This document shows, piece after piece, positions 31,836 to 41,035 of a stretch of DNA of 64,000 nucleotides; position 1 is the first letter of the stretch, and each line of letters begins with the position of its first letter. The position numbers were made by a program, and so were the translations under genes. The stretch is from Deltaproteobacteria bacterium (GTDB taxonomy: Bacteria; Myxococcota_A; Polyangia; JAAYKL01): contig JAFGXQ010000113.1 in the NCBI GenBank assembly GCA_016936575.1, forward strand, positions 23,646-87,645, written 5' to 3'. The notes under the pieces are model-generated. The model worked only from the letters and a program-made list of their open reading frames with translations, did no database searches and was not told where the DNA came from.

Positions 31836-31918
31836 ACACGGCTGACCCACAGCCGACGGTGATTTCTGGTGGCAGTTCTTCATGGGGCTGGAGTAATCGT
31901 TTTTCCTTTGCTACGGGG
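31831..31918 (+). pseudogene. Relic of a second esterase copy (direct repeat copy B)
   Basis: Reads GGHG*PTADGDFWWQFFMGLE*; 7 mismatches over 88 bp against copy A by eye. Confidence 0.8.
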
Positions 31919-32138
31919 CTGGAAGGTCCTTCTGGGGGTACGTCACATCCAAAACCATCCAGTGAATATAACATAACTGTTCATCGTGAAGCCGAAACCC
32001 AATGGTCAAAAAAATAAATTGAAAAACAATTTCATATCCGATACAAGATGCTCCCAAACGCTATTTTGAGAAATGGTTCTCATTCTGATTTCGAAGCTGA
32101 AACAGTTACATGTTTTCTGCTTCATGGAGGTTCCCGTA

Positions 32139-34497
32139 ATGAATAATATCCCCCCCCCGATACAATAAAGCCGCCCAGATTGGGCTGTTTCTGCTCATCT
32201 CTGTGTTTATGCTCCAGGGATGCGGCACTGAAACAAAATCTGCCTCAATGACGTCATCAAGGACAAACCTGACGAGTGAAGCGCAGTCAATACTCGATTT
32301 TGAAAATGCGCTGAATGACTGGACTACACCCAATACGAATAGCGCATTAGACACCAGTTACAACGCAACATCAGGTGTTTACTCGCTTGCAGTAACGCCT
32401 AACGGTTGGACAGAAATCTACAGCCCAGTACTTTCAACACTCGGAACGATGAAACCAACGGTATCGCTGGATGTTTTTGTTCCAGAACCACTTTACTGGG
32501 GGGAGCTGAGAATTGTTGTTCAGGTGCCGTCGAAAGGTATTTGGTGGAGTGAATTAGGTTCTCATACACTAAGTGAACTGAATCCCGGCCAATTTGCCCA
32601 TGTGGAGTTTACGTTCCCTCCCGAAACGCTCGCCGCGTTGGAAAGCGAATACGATGACGCACGCCTGATTGTAATTATCAATGCGCCGCAGTTGTCCGCA
32701 CCATATCTGCTGGACAATATTGTTTTAACCAATGATACGATTTCTGATCCGGACCCCATTCCAACGGAGGGAGAAGTTATTGAATTTTCGTTGCGTGGAC
32801 CTCGAATTGCACCGATTGCTTCTATTGCACTGAATTCGCATACCACAATGAAATTGGGTGCCAACGTCCAAGTTGAGTCACCAGAATTGGAAAATTCAAT
32901 CGTGTCCTCCCTCGGCGACACCCCGTTTCGCATGGTCGAACCCGATGCAACTCTCGGGACGCTAATTTCAGGCGGAAATGCCGACATTGGGGATCGCGTC
33001 CATTTAAATGGTTCCCTGGTTGCGCCGTCATACACACTCGGCCAAGGTGCAGTGGTTGATGGAGATACTGTAACAGAGGCGATTCTTGAACCGCAGACCG
33101 TGATCCCATTCAAAATTGAGTTTCCAAATACAATCACTGAAACCGTTTGGTTGGAGCCTCTTCAGACTGCAACGATCGTTCCTGGAGGATACGGCATGGT
33201 CAGAGTGGGCCCCAATGCCACATTAGCGCTTGAATCCGGAAAGTACTACATAGACACGTTAAACGTGGAAGATTCGGCATCAGTTGAAACGCTGCCCAAA
33301 ATCGTTCTGAAACAGAACAGCGGTCCCGTGATTGTTTATGTGAAAGAAATTGTTGGGTTCCATGGCAACGTCGTTAGTCAGACAGGAGAAACTCCGAACT
33401 GGCTACTGGTCTATACCGGTCAACAGGATTTGCATTTAGACAGAGATTTCAACGGTACGGTCGTAGCGCCGAACGCGCTACTCTCACTTCACGCGTGCAC
33501 CCATGCAGGCGCTTTCTATGCAAATGCCATTAATGTTGAGGCGAATGCGCATATTGTTCATCAAGTTGGAAACGTTTTGCTAACCGGAGGAACTATCGAT
33601 ATTCAGGAATGTTCAGACCAAATAGTCGGCCCGGAAAACCTCGATGAAAAACAGAACAATATCGAGTTTCAAAAATTGCTGATAGAATACTGCATCGCCC
33701 CAGATGTCGATATTGACAGTTGCTACCTCGCACTAGTTGCAAGGGCACAAGTGGACCGCACAACCGCAGCGCTTCAATTTGTAAATGAAGAAATTTCAGC
33801 GAGTCAGTACCTTGGTGTTGCTCGTCATCGTACTGAAATGTTGCGTCGTGCTCGCCATGATGAAGAGTTTGCTTCATTTCTTTGCTATGGTTCTGATAGC
33901 GATGAGGACTGGGTAATTGATTCAAACGACAACTGCCCGGAGACAGCCAGCCTAATGCCGGTTAATGACGTAGGATGCGTCACCGAATTGCCTACGACTC
34001 CCGACGATTCGGTATTGCGCGATGGACTGGAACATTTCAATGTTACAGCAAACACAGCTTGTGATGATGCCCCCGTTCCCGGCATGTCAGCCCCCGGCGG
34101 ATTTTTCAAGAGAAGTAATCCAGCCAGAGTATTTTTGGTAATGTCTGAAGCGGCCGACCAACCCCATGGCTGTGCGGTATTTTATCAATTCGAAATACAA
34201 GGTGAAACGTACGATGGCCAACCCGCTCACTTGATTTTAACGTTCAGAGAGTCAGAAAAGACTGCTGACCTCGTTGACCTCGGTCGTCCTGTTCCATATG
34301 GGCTGGTTCAATTTATCGCTACTAATGAAGATAGCGGCGATAGAGGCAAGCTTGCCACAGATCTCAAACCCTACCACGGCGCGTTTAGAGTTCGTGCATA
34401 TAACGCAGCGGGACATAAGGGAATGTGGAGTCAATGGAAAAAAATGACGCAAAAAGATTGTTTGTCCCTAGGGTTTAGATGTGCAAATGCCGAATGA
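32139..34497 (+). CDS. Hypothetical lipoprotein; natural ATG out of frame across a C9 tract
   Basis: ORF called from GTG 32203 (MFMLQGCGTE). ATG 32139 gives MNNIPP|RYNKAAQIGLFLLISVFMLQGC only if one C of the C9 tract is removed. Confidence 0.65.
32150..32158. repeat. Poly-C (C9) homopolymer at 5' end of lipoprotein gene
   Basis: gaataatatCCCCCCCCgat as printed. Confidence 0.85.
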
Positions 34498-36742
34498 TAA
34501 ATGGAGTATTACAATGACAAATAAAAATATGTTCAATTATAAAAGAATTTGGCTGGCAGTTTTCCTGTTGATGACATGCTTCGTGTTTTCACCTTCCCTT
34601 TCCGCACTGAATTACACTCCTGGCCATGAAACGATGATCAAACATATTATCCAATTAATTAAAGAGAATGAACAACAGCTGAGCAGTGGCGAGATCGACG
34701 AAGCTGCATGGGCGGCGTTTGTGGAGCAATTCAACAACACCAGAAAGGAACTCTCGGATCTCACCTGTGATCTTCCCAATCCAAACATAGCCGGTGGCAG
34801 GGAAGTTTGCCTACTGACAGAAGATATACCTAATTGGTTGGCCGCCAGGACGGCCGAAATGGAAGACCCGGATTTGCGACTTGCTGCTGTCGAATACAGT
34901 AAAGAGTATATGGGCTTTGTGGACGACGGAGAAGGCTCGACGTATGAGGTAATTGGGAAGTGCTATTTTCTATATTACAATCCCGTTTCAGGTTGTAACT
35001 ATGATGTTCAAGACAATATGATGTTTTTTGAGGACAAACTAATCAAGGAAGTCACGTACAAATTCTTTGAGAGGCATAACGACACAAGTCAGTGTTTCAT
35101 GCAGCCTGCAACCCAGGACGACTTGGAAGATCCTTATCAAGCGTTGGGAGATGTACTTGGCAGATGGTCGGGGAAAGTCGACGATGAAAAAGATGATAGT
35201 GTTTTGTGGATCAGACCCTCAAACAATTGGAGGCGTGAAATATTTAGTGATATTTCAGAATACGCGCTTCAATATGGATTGATTTTTGCTGAACCCACAT
35301 ATGTAATAATAGCAGGCATCAGATGTCTTGTAAGATTATTCCGTGGAAAAGAATGTGAATTTTCAGGGGCCGCACCGAAACCTCCATTAGATCAATTAGA
35401 AGGAATGATGCCTGGATTCGGTTCAATTGAAATAGACAAAACAGTCGGCATGTGGCACATGATGCATGTGGGCAGAGAAGGTCTGGGCGAATACAATAAT
35501 ATTCCAGGAACTCATCTTGAAAATGCTGGTCCTGGTTCTCCCGGCGAACTGGATTTTATTGTAATGGCTCTTGGCGATGTCACCGGAGCAAGCTTGCGCG
35601 CCGGCAAAAGCAACGGTGTGAAACACTATGGACCGCATGATGATGTGGAGCGGGAACACAACTATGAATGGCAAATGGACTCAATCGGCCATTTGGAATG
35701 GAGTTCTCTTTCAAGTTTGGGAGAGTACGGGTGGCATGAATTCAAAGAGAACCCTACCGGGTCGAAGTTTTTAGGTTGGCCTCTTCATGCATTGGGCGAC
35801 GTGATTATTCCTCACCATATTTTTGCAACTATGTCTTACGGGCATTTGTCTTTTGAATCCGCTATGAGTGATGCATTTTTTGAATTGTTCTGGGGGGAAG
35901 AGAACACTGACGACGAAGTGAGCGCTGACCGTAATGATGCGGACAATTACGAAAGCGAAAACGCAATTATTGCCAATGGATATAAGTGGTGGAAGCAATT
36001 CTGTTGGGATTCTTCTCTGGAGGCGTCAAAGGAGCTCTCAAGTGCCAAATCCTTAATCGAAGCGGTTGCAATGGATAACATGCAATATGTCGGTACATGG
36101 GCATGGAATGACGACTACTCTGTTATGGAAAACCTCCAAGATAGCAAAGAGAAAAAAGACGAGAAAACCGCAAGCTATTTGGCCGATTCCGATTTTTGGA
36201 ACGGAATGAAACCGATCGTCTCCAACTCCAGCGGCGCCGCACTGGCGTTTCTGATGTGTGCAGCGGATATGGTGGATTATCAAGAAAATTCGAGTTCTGA
36301 AGAGGTAACCAGATGCGATGACGGTTATGGGTACTGCGCGAGCTGGGAATGCGGGTTTAGTTTTGAATGTATCGAAGGATACACCGGTCCTGAGTCGGTA
36401 AGTGTGGAATCAGATATTGAAACAACGAATGATTTTGGTTCATCAACGGGCTCCCCATGCGGTACAACAGATTGGTATACATGCGAACAGTTTGGTGGGG
36501 TATGCCCAAGTTCAACCACATGCACGGAAGGTTGTTGTGTGCCTGACGGCTACTACATACCGGGAGACAATTGTGTTGTGCAATCCTGCATGTCCTCAGC
36601 GGGTTGCGATGAAGGTTATTCTTGTTCTGACGGCTGTTGCGTAGCATCTACTTCCGTTGAATGCGAATCTTACAACGATTGCGGAGGAAATTACATTTGT
36701 TGTGGCGGCCATTGCTCGGTAGGCCCCGTTTGCGTAGAATAA
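34481..36742 (+). CDS. Secreted protein, possible zinc phospholipase C/S1-P1-like core, Cys-rich C-terminus
   Basis: Signal peptide FLLMTCFVFSPSLSA; GWPLHALGDVIIPHHIFAT resembles HxxGDxxxPxH; C-terminal CxxxxGCCV-type repeats. Confidence 0.55.
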   Translation: MQMPNDKWSITMTNKNMFNYKRIWLAVFLLMTCFVFSPSLSALNYTPGHETMIKHIIQLIKENEQQLSSGEIDEAAWAAFVEQFNNTRKELSDLTCDLPNPNIAGGREVCLLTEDIPNWLAARTAEMEDPDLRLAAVEYSKEYMGFVDDGEGSTYEVIGKCYFLYYNPVSGCNYDVQDNMMFFEDKLIKEVTYKFFERHNDTSQCFMQPATQDDLEDPYQALGDVLGRWSGKVDDEKDDSVLWIRPSNNWRREIFSDISEYALQYGLIFAEPTYVIIAGIRCLVRLFRGKECEFSGAAPKPPLDQLEGMMPGFGSIEIDKTVGMWHMMHVGREGLGEYNNIPGTHLENAGPGSPGELDFIVMALGDVTGASLRAGKSNGVKHYGPHDDVEREHNYEWQMDSIGHLEWSSLSSLGEYGWHEFKENPTGSKFLGWPLHALGDVIIPHHIFATMSYGHLSFESAMSDAFFELFWGEENTDDEVSADRNDADNYESENAIIANGYKWWKQFCWDSSLEASKELSSAKSLIEAVAMDNMQYVGTWAWNDDYSVMENLQDSKEKKDEKTASYLADSDFWNGMKPIVSNSSGAALAFLMCAADMVDYQENSSSEEVTRCDDGYGYCASWECGFSFECIEGYTGPESVSVESDIETTNDFGSSTGSPCGTTDWYTCEQFGGVCPSSTTCTEGCCVPDGYYIPGDNCVVQSCMSSAGCDEGYSCSDGCCVASTSVECESYNDCGGNYICCGGHCSVGPVCVE

Positions 36743-36777
36743 TAAACGAGTGTTTATGTGCTGAAATGGGAGAATAT

Positions 36778-37185
36778 ATGAATTGTTACAAACCAATTAT
36801 TCTGTGTTTTGTTGTAATATGCTGCCAGGCATGTTTTTTGGATTCTGATAGCTATGAAGAATGTCATCCTTCACCTTCTTATGCCTTATGTAGTGATTAT
36901 AATGAAACATTGTCGAAATGTCATTCTGAAGAAGGCAGCGGAATGTATCTTCCCGGCTGCAGTGTGGTGGAGTATTGTACGGATTATCCGGCTGATACTG
37001 ATACTGATTCAGATACTGTAGATACAGATTTAGATACAGCAAGTGATTCAGATACCGTTCCACAAGGAAGAGTCTGTGAACAGTTTTGCGAAGGCGAACT
37101 CGTTCCCTGTGATGAATTGTCTGAAGCGCAATGTCGTTCTGCCAGTCATTGCGAATGGTATGCCGATAATTCATCCACTCTTTAG
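36778..37185 (+). CDS. Small Cys-rich lipoprotein with DTDTDSD linker
   Basis: [46 protein letters not shown]. Confidence 0.65.
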   Translation: MNCYKPIILCFVVICCQACFLDSDSYEECHPSPSYALCSDYNETLSKCHSEEGSGMYLPGCSVVEYCTDYPADTDTDSDTVDTDLDTASDSDTVPQGRVCEQFCEGELVPCDELSEAQCRSASHCEWYADNSSTL

Positions 37186-37264
37186 AACACACACCCAATT
37201 TTTTCATCAATAGATTGAAAGCTTTTAAAAAAACGATATTGAAAAGGATTGGAAAGGAAATGTT

Positions 37265-37582
37265 ATGAAACTTTATGTGGCGATTTTGGTATTTATTTTG
37301 GGAGCCGTTGTGCTCGCGGGATGCGATGATTCAGAGGATTCAGGGAATCCATGCATGGATGCAATCCCCTATTTCGAGCAGGCGATGGAGACGGTGTGTC
37401 CTTCGTATGAAGGGTGTACCTTTTGCGAAGAAGGAATAGACTACGAGTTCATGGAGCAACAGGAATGCGTTGGGCAAGCCAGAGACGAAGCCGAGATGAT
37501 AGTGGATGATCCGGAAGGGATGATGCCTTCGCTGGAGTATACCGTTCAACTAATGTGCGAAGACGAGCTCAGTAGCGAATAG
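37265..37582 (+). CDS. Small lipoprotein (105 aa)
   Basis: MKLYVAILVFILGAVVLAGCDDSEDSG; rbs ggaaagg upstream. Confidence 0.7.
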   Translation: MKLYVAILVFILGAVVLAGCDDSEDSGNPCMDAIPYFEQAMETVCPSYEGCTFCEEGIDYEFMEQQECVGQARDEAEMIVDDPEGMMPSLEYTVQLMCEDELSSE

Positions 37583-37624
37583 AAAAATAAAATCGCCGCT
37601 ATTTCCCCCAAACCCTCGAAAATT

Positions 37625-37890
37625 TGAAAGCAGCCGCCTTTATTCGCGGATGACCGGTGTGGTCCAATCGATAGCGGCGGCATAATCCAAATCTAACCCG
37701 GTTTGGACCGGTGCGGTTTCTACCCGTCTATCGGCATCTTCCCCGTTTTGATTTCATTGCATCGGCAGCGCCACTGTCGCTGTCACTGTCAGAATCATTA
37801 TCTTCACTAAAGCTGTCTCCATCGGCATTGCAAGCCGACGCGGCCCCTGTAAAGTCAGCCCGAAAACGATTATTCGAAGCCACATCACTT
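37625..37890 (-). pseudogene. Decayed linker-lipoprotein with catalytic domain missing; contains direct repeat copy 2
   Basis: Minus-strand pieces in different frames: MWLRIIVFGLTLQG / [30 protein letters not shown] / RRVETAPVQTGLDLDYAAAIDWTTPVIRE*. Confidence 0.7.
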
Positions 37891-38343
37891 TTTTTTCTCC
37901 GACAATTTCAGCATTGACTCCAGAATTTCCACAGCGCCGTTGACGTACATCGCGCAATGGGTGTGAAACCGATTTTCCGCAACGGCGGTGGCCATTCCCT
38001 CTTCTGTGCTCAAATCCAAACCGATTAGTGTGCGGCACTGAATGGTCTGATGCTTGTGGCAAAACAAGCGGGTAAACTCGGTCACCATCTGATATCCGCG
38101 CAACTTCTTATCATCTTCGCCCGGTTTGGTTTTGGCGGAATGCAGTCCGATAGCCATAAATGCGCCGGTCACTGCGCCGCATACTTCGCCCATACACCCC
38201 ATACCCGCCCCGAAAGCTCCCGAAACGCGCAGTGCGTCTTCGCTTTTCAGCCCTACTTCCGGCGCGAACACCGACAGCACCGATTGGGCGCAATTGAATC
38301 CCTTCGAAAAAATAATCTTCGCCTCTTCTGTTTTTGTACTCAT
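37885..38343 (-). CDS. C_GCAxxG_C_C family redox protein
   Basis: GFNCAQSV...GAFGAGMGCMGEVCGAVTGA...C...C pattern. Confidence 0.85.
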   Translation of the reverse strand: MSTKTEEAKIIFSKGFNCAQSVLSVFAPEVGLKSEDALRVSGAFGAGMGCMGEVCGAVTGAFMAIGLHSAKTKPGEDDKKLRGYQMVTEFTRLFCHKHQTIQCRTLIGLDLSTEEGMATAVAENRFHTHCAMYVNGAVEILESMLKLSEKKK

Positions 38344-39122
38344 CTGCGCCTTTCGTTCAACGGCCCGTCCAGATTCGCACGCGTCGTTGAGATAAATACC
38401 GCATCCTGATCAAAATAGTCTTCTGCCGTTATCAGCGTTCGCAACGTTTTTAGCGTACTCTCAAGCAACTGCGGCTTGCGGCAGTCCGTTGTCATCGATT
38501 CATAAAGCAGCCCCGGTTCTGTTTCAATCTCATTTGTCTTTCCATTCTTCCAACCACCGTCCACTTCAAAAATAGTGTATCCGCCGCCGAACGCAATCAG
38601 CACATCGTGCAATTGCCGGCGCGCCTTCCCGCGATTCCAAATATGGTCAGCGGTCGGGTGCGGCGTCCAGAATCGAACGGATGCGCACACCGGCGTGGCA
38701 TCATCAGCGGTGAAGAGCACCGTGTGCACGTCGGCAGATACGCGTCCGGACACCGGGTTTATGGTACGCGCATCCAGAAAGATATACGGATAAAACACCA
38801 TCACGCCAATCACCGCCGCACCCACCGACGCCAGCAGCACCGCACCCGCAGCAGTATCCTTGGCTGTTTTCACCCTCTCGTTGGGCTCTCGGGCAACCGC
38901 ATCAGACACACATTCAATCGCCGTATTCAACGCTTCAGCTGTCCATACCAGTGCTGCTGCTGCCACCACCCACAACCAGTCGGTTCGCTGAATCTGAAAC
39001 ACAATTCCACAGGTCACCACTCCCAACGTGGCAAACAGATGAATCCAAGCATTGCGCTGTGTTCGAATCATATACGCAATTCCCGCTAACGCGTGTCTGA
39101 AACTTTGAATACGTCGTAACAT
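38340..39122 (-). CDS. dgkA: Diacylglycerol kinase (DgkA-type) with extra C-terminal domain
   Basis: RNAWIHLFAT...AEALNTAIECVSDAVAREPNERVKTAKDTAAGAVLLAS (DgkA signature); about 130 aa extension. Confidence 0.8.
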   Translation of the reverse strand: MLRRIQSFRHALAGIAYMIRTQRNAWIHLFATLGVVTCGIVFQIQRTDWLWVVAAAALVWTAEALNTAIECVSDAVAREPNERVKTAKDTAAGAVLLASVGAAVIGVMVFYPYIFLDARTINPVSGRVSADVHTVLFTADDATPVCASVRFWTPHPTADHIWNRGKARRQLHDVLIAFGGGYTIFEVDGGWKNGKTNEIETEPGLLYESMTTDCRKPQLLESTLKTLRTLITAEDYFDQDAVFISTTRANLDGPLNERRR

Positions 39123-39609
39123 CGGAACCGCTTCATCGAAACCGCTTTATCCGAAAGCGGATACGTTCATTCGCGCCGTCTTTTGCATCGGTACAGAGAA
39201 AATCCCGTTTTGCGTTTATACCGGCTCAAATTGCTCAAATCCCCCCGATAAGCATCCACTGCAACCAACGATGAATTCACAGTGAACTGCGAGATAGAGA
39301 ACCTCTTTTCAACAGTGGACAGCAACGCCCTCTCCCCCTATGTTTTGAAACTATCTGCATACAAAAAACAAACAGATATGTGCATGGGCTGATAGTATTC
39401 AATTTCCATAAACGAAATCAAATCAATTATGGGGGCGTTCTTGGGAATAACCCGCGGTCGGAACCGCGGTCTCCACGCGGAGCATCAGCAACACGAACAC
39501 ATATATCTGCAATTCTTGAACATTTTCGAGTACGCCCTTGCTTTTTCACCCAACATGCCGGAATCTATTCACAATATTATGAAAAAATCATCTGCGATGG
39601 CGAGGTCAT

Positions 39610-40122
39610 ATGTACAATTATTTATTTTTTGCTCAACGGGTTGCCATGGGGCTTTGCGTGTGGCTCTTTGCATGCTCTCAAACCGGCAATACCAAAACCA
39701 ATTCTTCAAACGATGAACTCCTTTCGACAGATAGCGATAGCAACGAAAATGGGGCTGACACCGATACCGACACCGACACCGCGGCAGGCTGTACGCTCGA
39801 AGACACAAAATATCTTTCCGTAGACAAAGTTCACAAAATGTTTTCGGCCGAATGCCCGAATATATTGTATCTCAACGTGGTGGACGAAGAATTCTATTCC
39901 CTCGGACACATTGCGGGCTCTGTTGAAATTCCGTGGGATACACTTGACGAGCAGCTCAATGAAATCCCCACCGACGTCAACATTATTATCTATTGTCGCC
40001 GCGGTGTTCGCAGCGAAGACGCATACGAAACGCTATCTGCCGCAGATTATAACACCATTTGGATAATGGAAGGGGGAATCGAAGCCTGGACCGCCGCCGG
40101 ATATTCGGTCGACCCTATATAA
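39610..40122 (+). CDS. Rhodanese-domain lipoprotein
   Basis: [38 protein letters not shown]...IIIYCRRGVRSEDAYETL...EGGIEAWTAAGY. Confidence 0.85.
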   Translation: MYNYLFFAQRVAMGLCVWLFACSQTGNTKTNSSNDELLSTDSDSNENGADTDTDTDTAAGCTLEDTKYLSVDKVHKMFSAECPNILYLNVVDEEFYSLGHIAGSVEIPWDTLDEQLNEIPTDVNIIIYCRRGVRSEDAYETLSAADYNTIWIMEGGIEAWTAAGYSVDPI

Positions 40123-40186
40123 AAGAAAAAGAATCCTTCACCGGTGACGCCACCCCTATCAATAACGCGACGACCGTATGTTTCGG

Positions 40187-41023
40187 CTATTTTGCCGTTC
40201 GGGAGTGCTCTTCTTCAAGTACATCGACGATTTCGTCCACATCCAAAAAACCGGTGTACTTCCGCCCGTTGATAAATAAGGTCGGTGTTGCCGACACCCC
40301 GTTGGCGAGCCCTTCCTTTTTAGAATCCACCAGCTCTTTTCGCACCGCCGCATCTTTCATAAGCTCGTTAAATCGAGCCGGATCCATTCCTTCGAGTTCT
40401 GCCCAGTCGTCAAGCTTATCTTTGCAGAACATATCAAAATTTTCATATAATCGCAGCAGGTAATCCCAATAGTGCCCCATGTGCAACGCGGCAACAGTGG
40501 CCAACCCACCCTCTTTTGAATATTCATGACTTTTCAGGGGAAACGGTTTGAAATACAGCGTCACTTTACCTTTCAACGCCCCGCTGGTAACCGCTTTATG
40601 CAACTTGGGCACCAGCTTCGAACAGAAAGGACAACGCGCGCAGGCATACACCACCACAGTAACACTCCCCGTACCCACAGCAGGGAAACCGCCGGTATTG
40701 ATGGTCGCCTTCTTGCCATAAGGATTCATACTTTTAGCGCGTTCTTCCAGCCAGCGTTTAATCTTTTTCTCACTCTCCCCTTTGGCCACACGTCTGCACA
40801 GATTATCGGCTAGTCGAATCGCCAGTTTGCTCTTTTTTTTCACACAGGTTGCTATCGTTCCGTCGCACTCCCGATACGGATGCAAGGTATCCATGAACCC
40901 CTTTGCCACCTTTTTCTGCTGCGCATCCAGTTGGTCACAGGTCGACGTCTGCGCCGATAAAACAGAGGAACATAAAAAACCAATACCAAAAGCCAAAGCC
41001 GCTATGTGTTTCATGGAACTCAA
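40187..41023 (-). CDS. DsbA-like thioredoxin-fold protein
   Basis: VVVYACARCPFCSKLVPKLHKAV; GVSATPTLFINGRKYTGF. Confidence 0.85.
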   Translation of the reverse strand: MSSMKHIAALAFGIGFLCSSVLSAQTSTCDQLDAQQKKVAKGFMDTLHPYRECDGTIATCVKKKSKLAIRLADNLCRRVAKGESEKKIKRWLEERAKSMNPYGKKATINTGGFPAVGTGSVTVVVYACARCPFCSKLVPKLHKAVTSGALKGKVTLYFKPFPLKSHEYSKEGGLATVAALHMGHYWDYLLRLYENFDMFCKDKLDDWAELEGMDPARFNELMKDAAVRKELVDSKKEGLANGVSATPTLFINGRKYTGFLDVDEIVDVLEEEHSRTAK

Positions 41024-41035
41024 CCCTTTCCAATG

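Noticed and set aside
31805-32017. 70-aa ORF MTGVVQSIAADTADPQPTVISGGSSSWGWSNRF
   Set aside because: Composed of two repeat relics read in the wrong frame (same SGGSSSWGWSNRFSFATG string occurs out of frame in the esterase tail).
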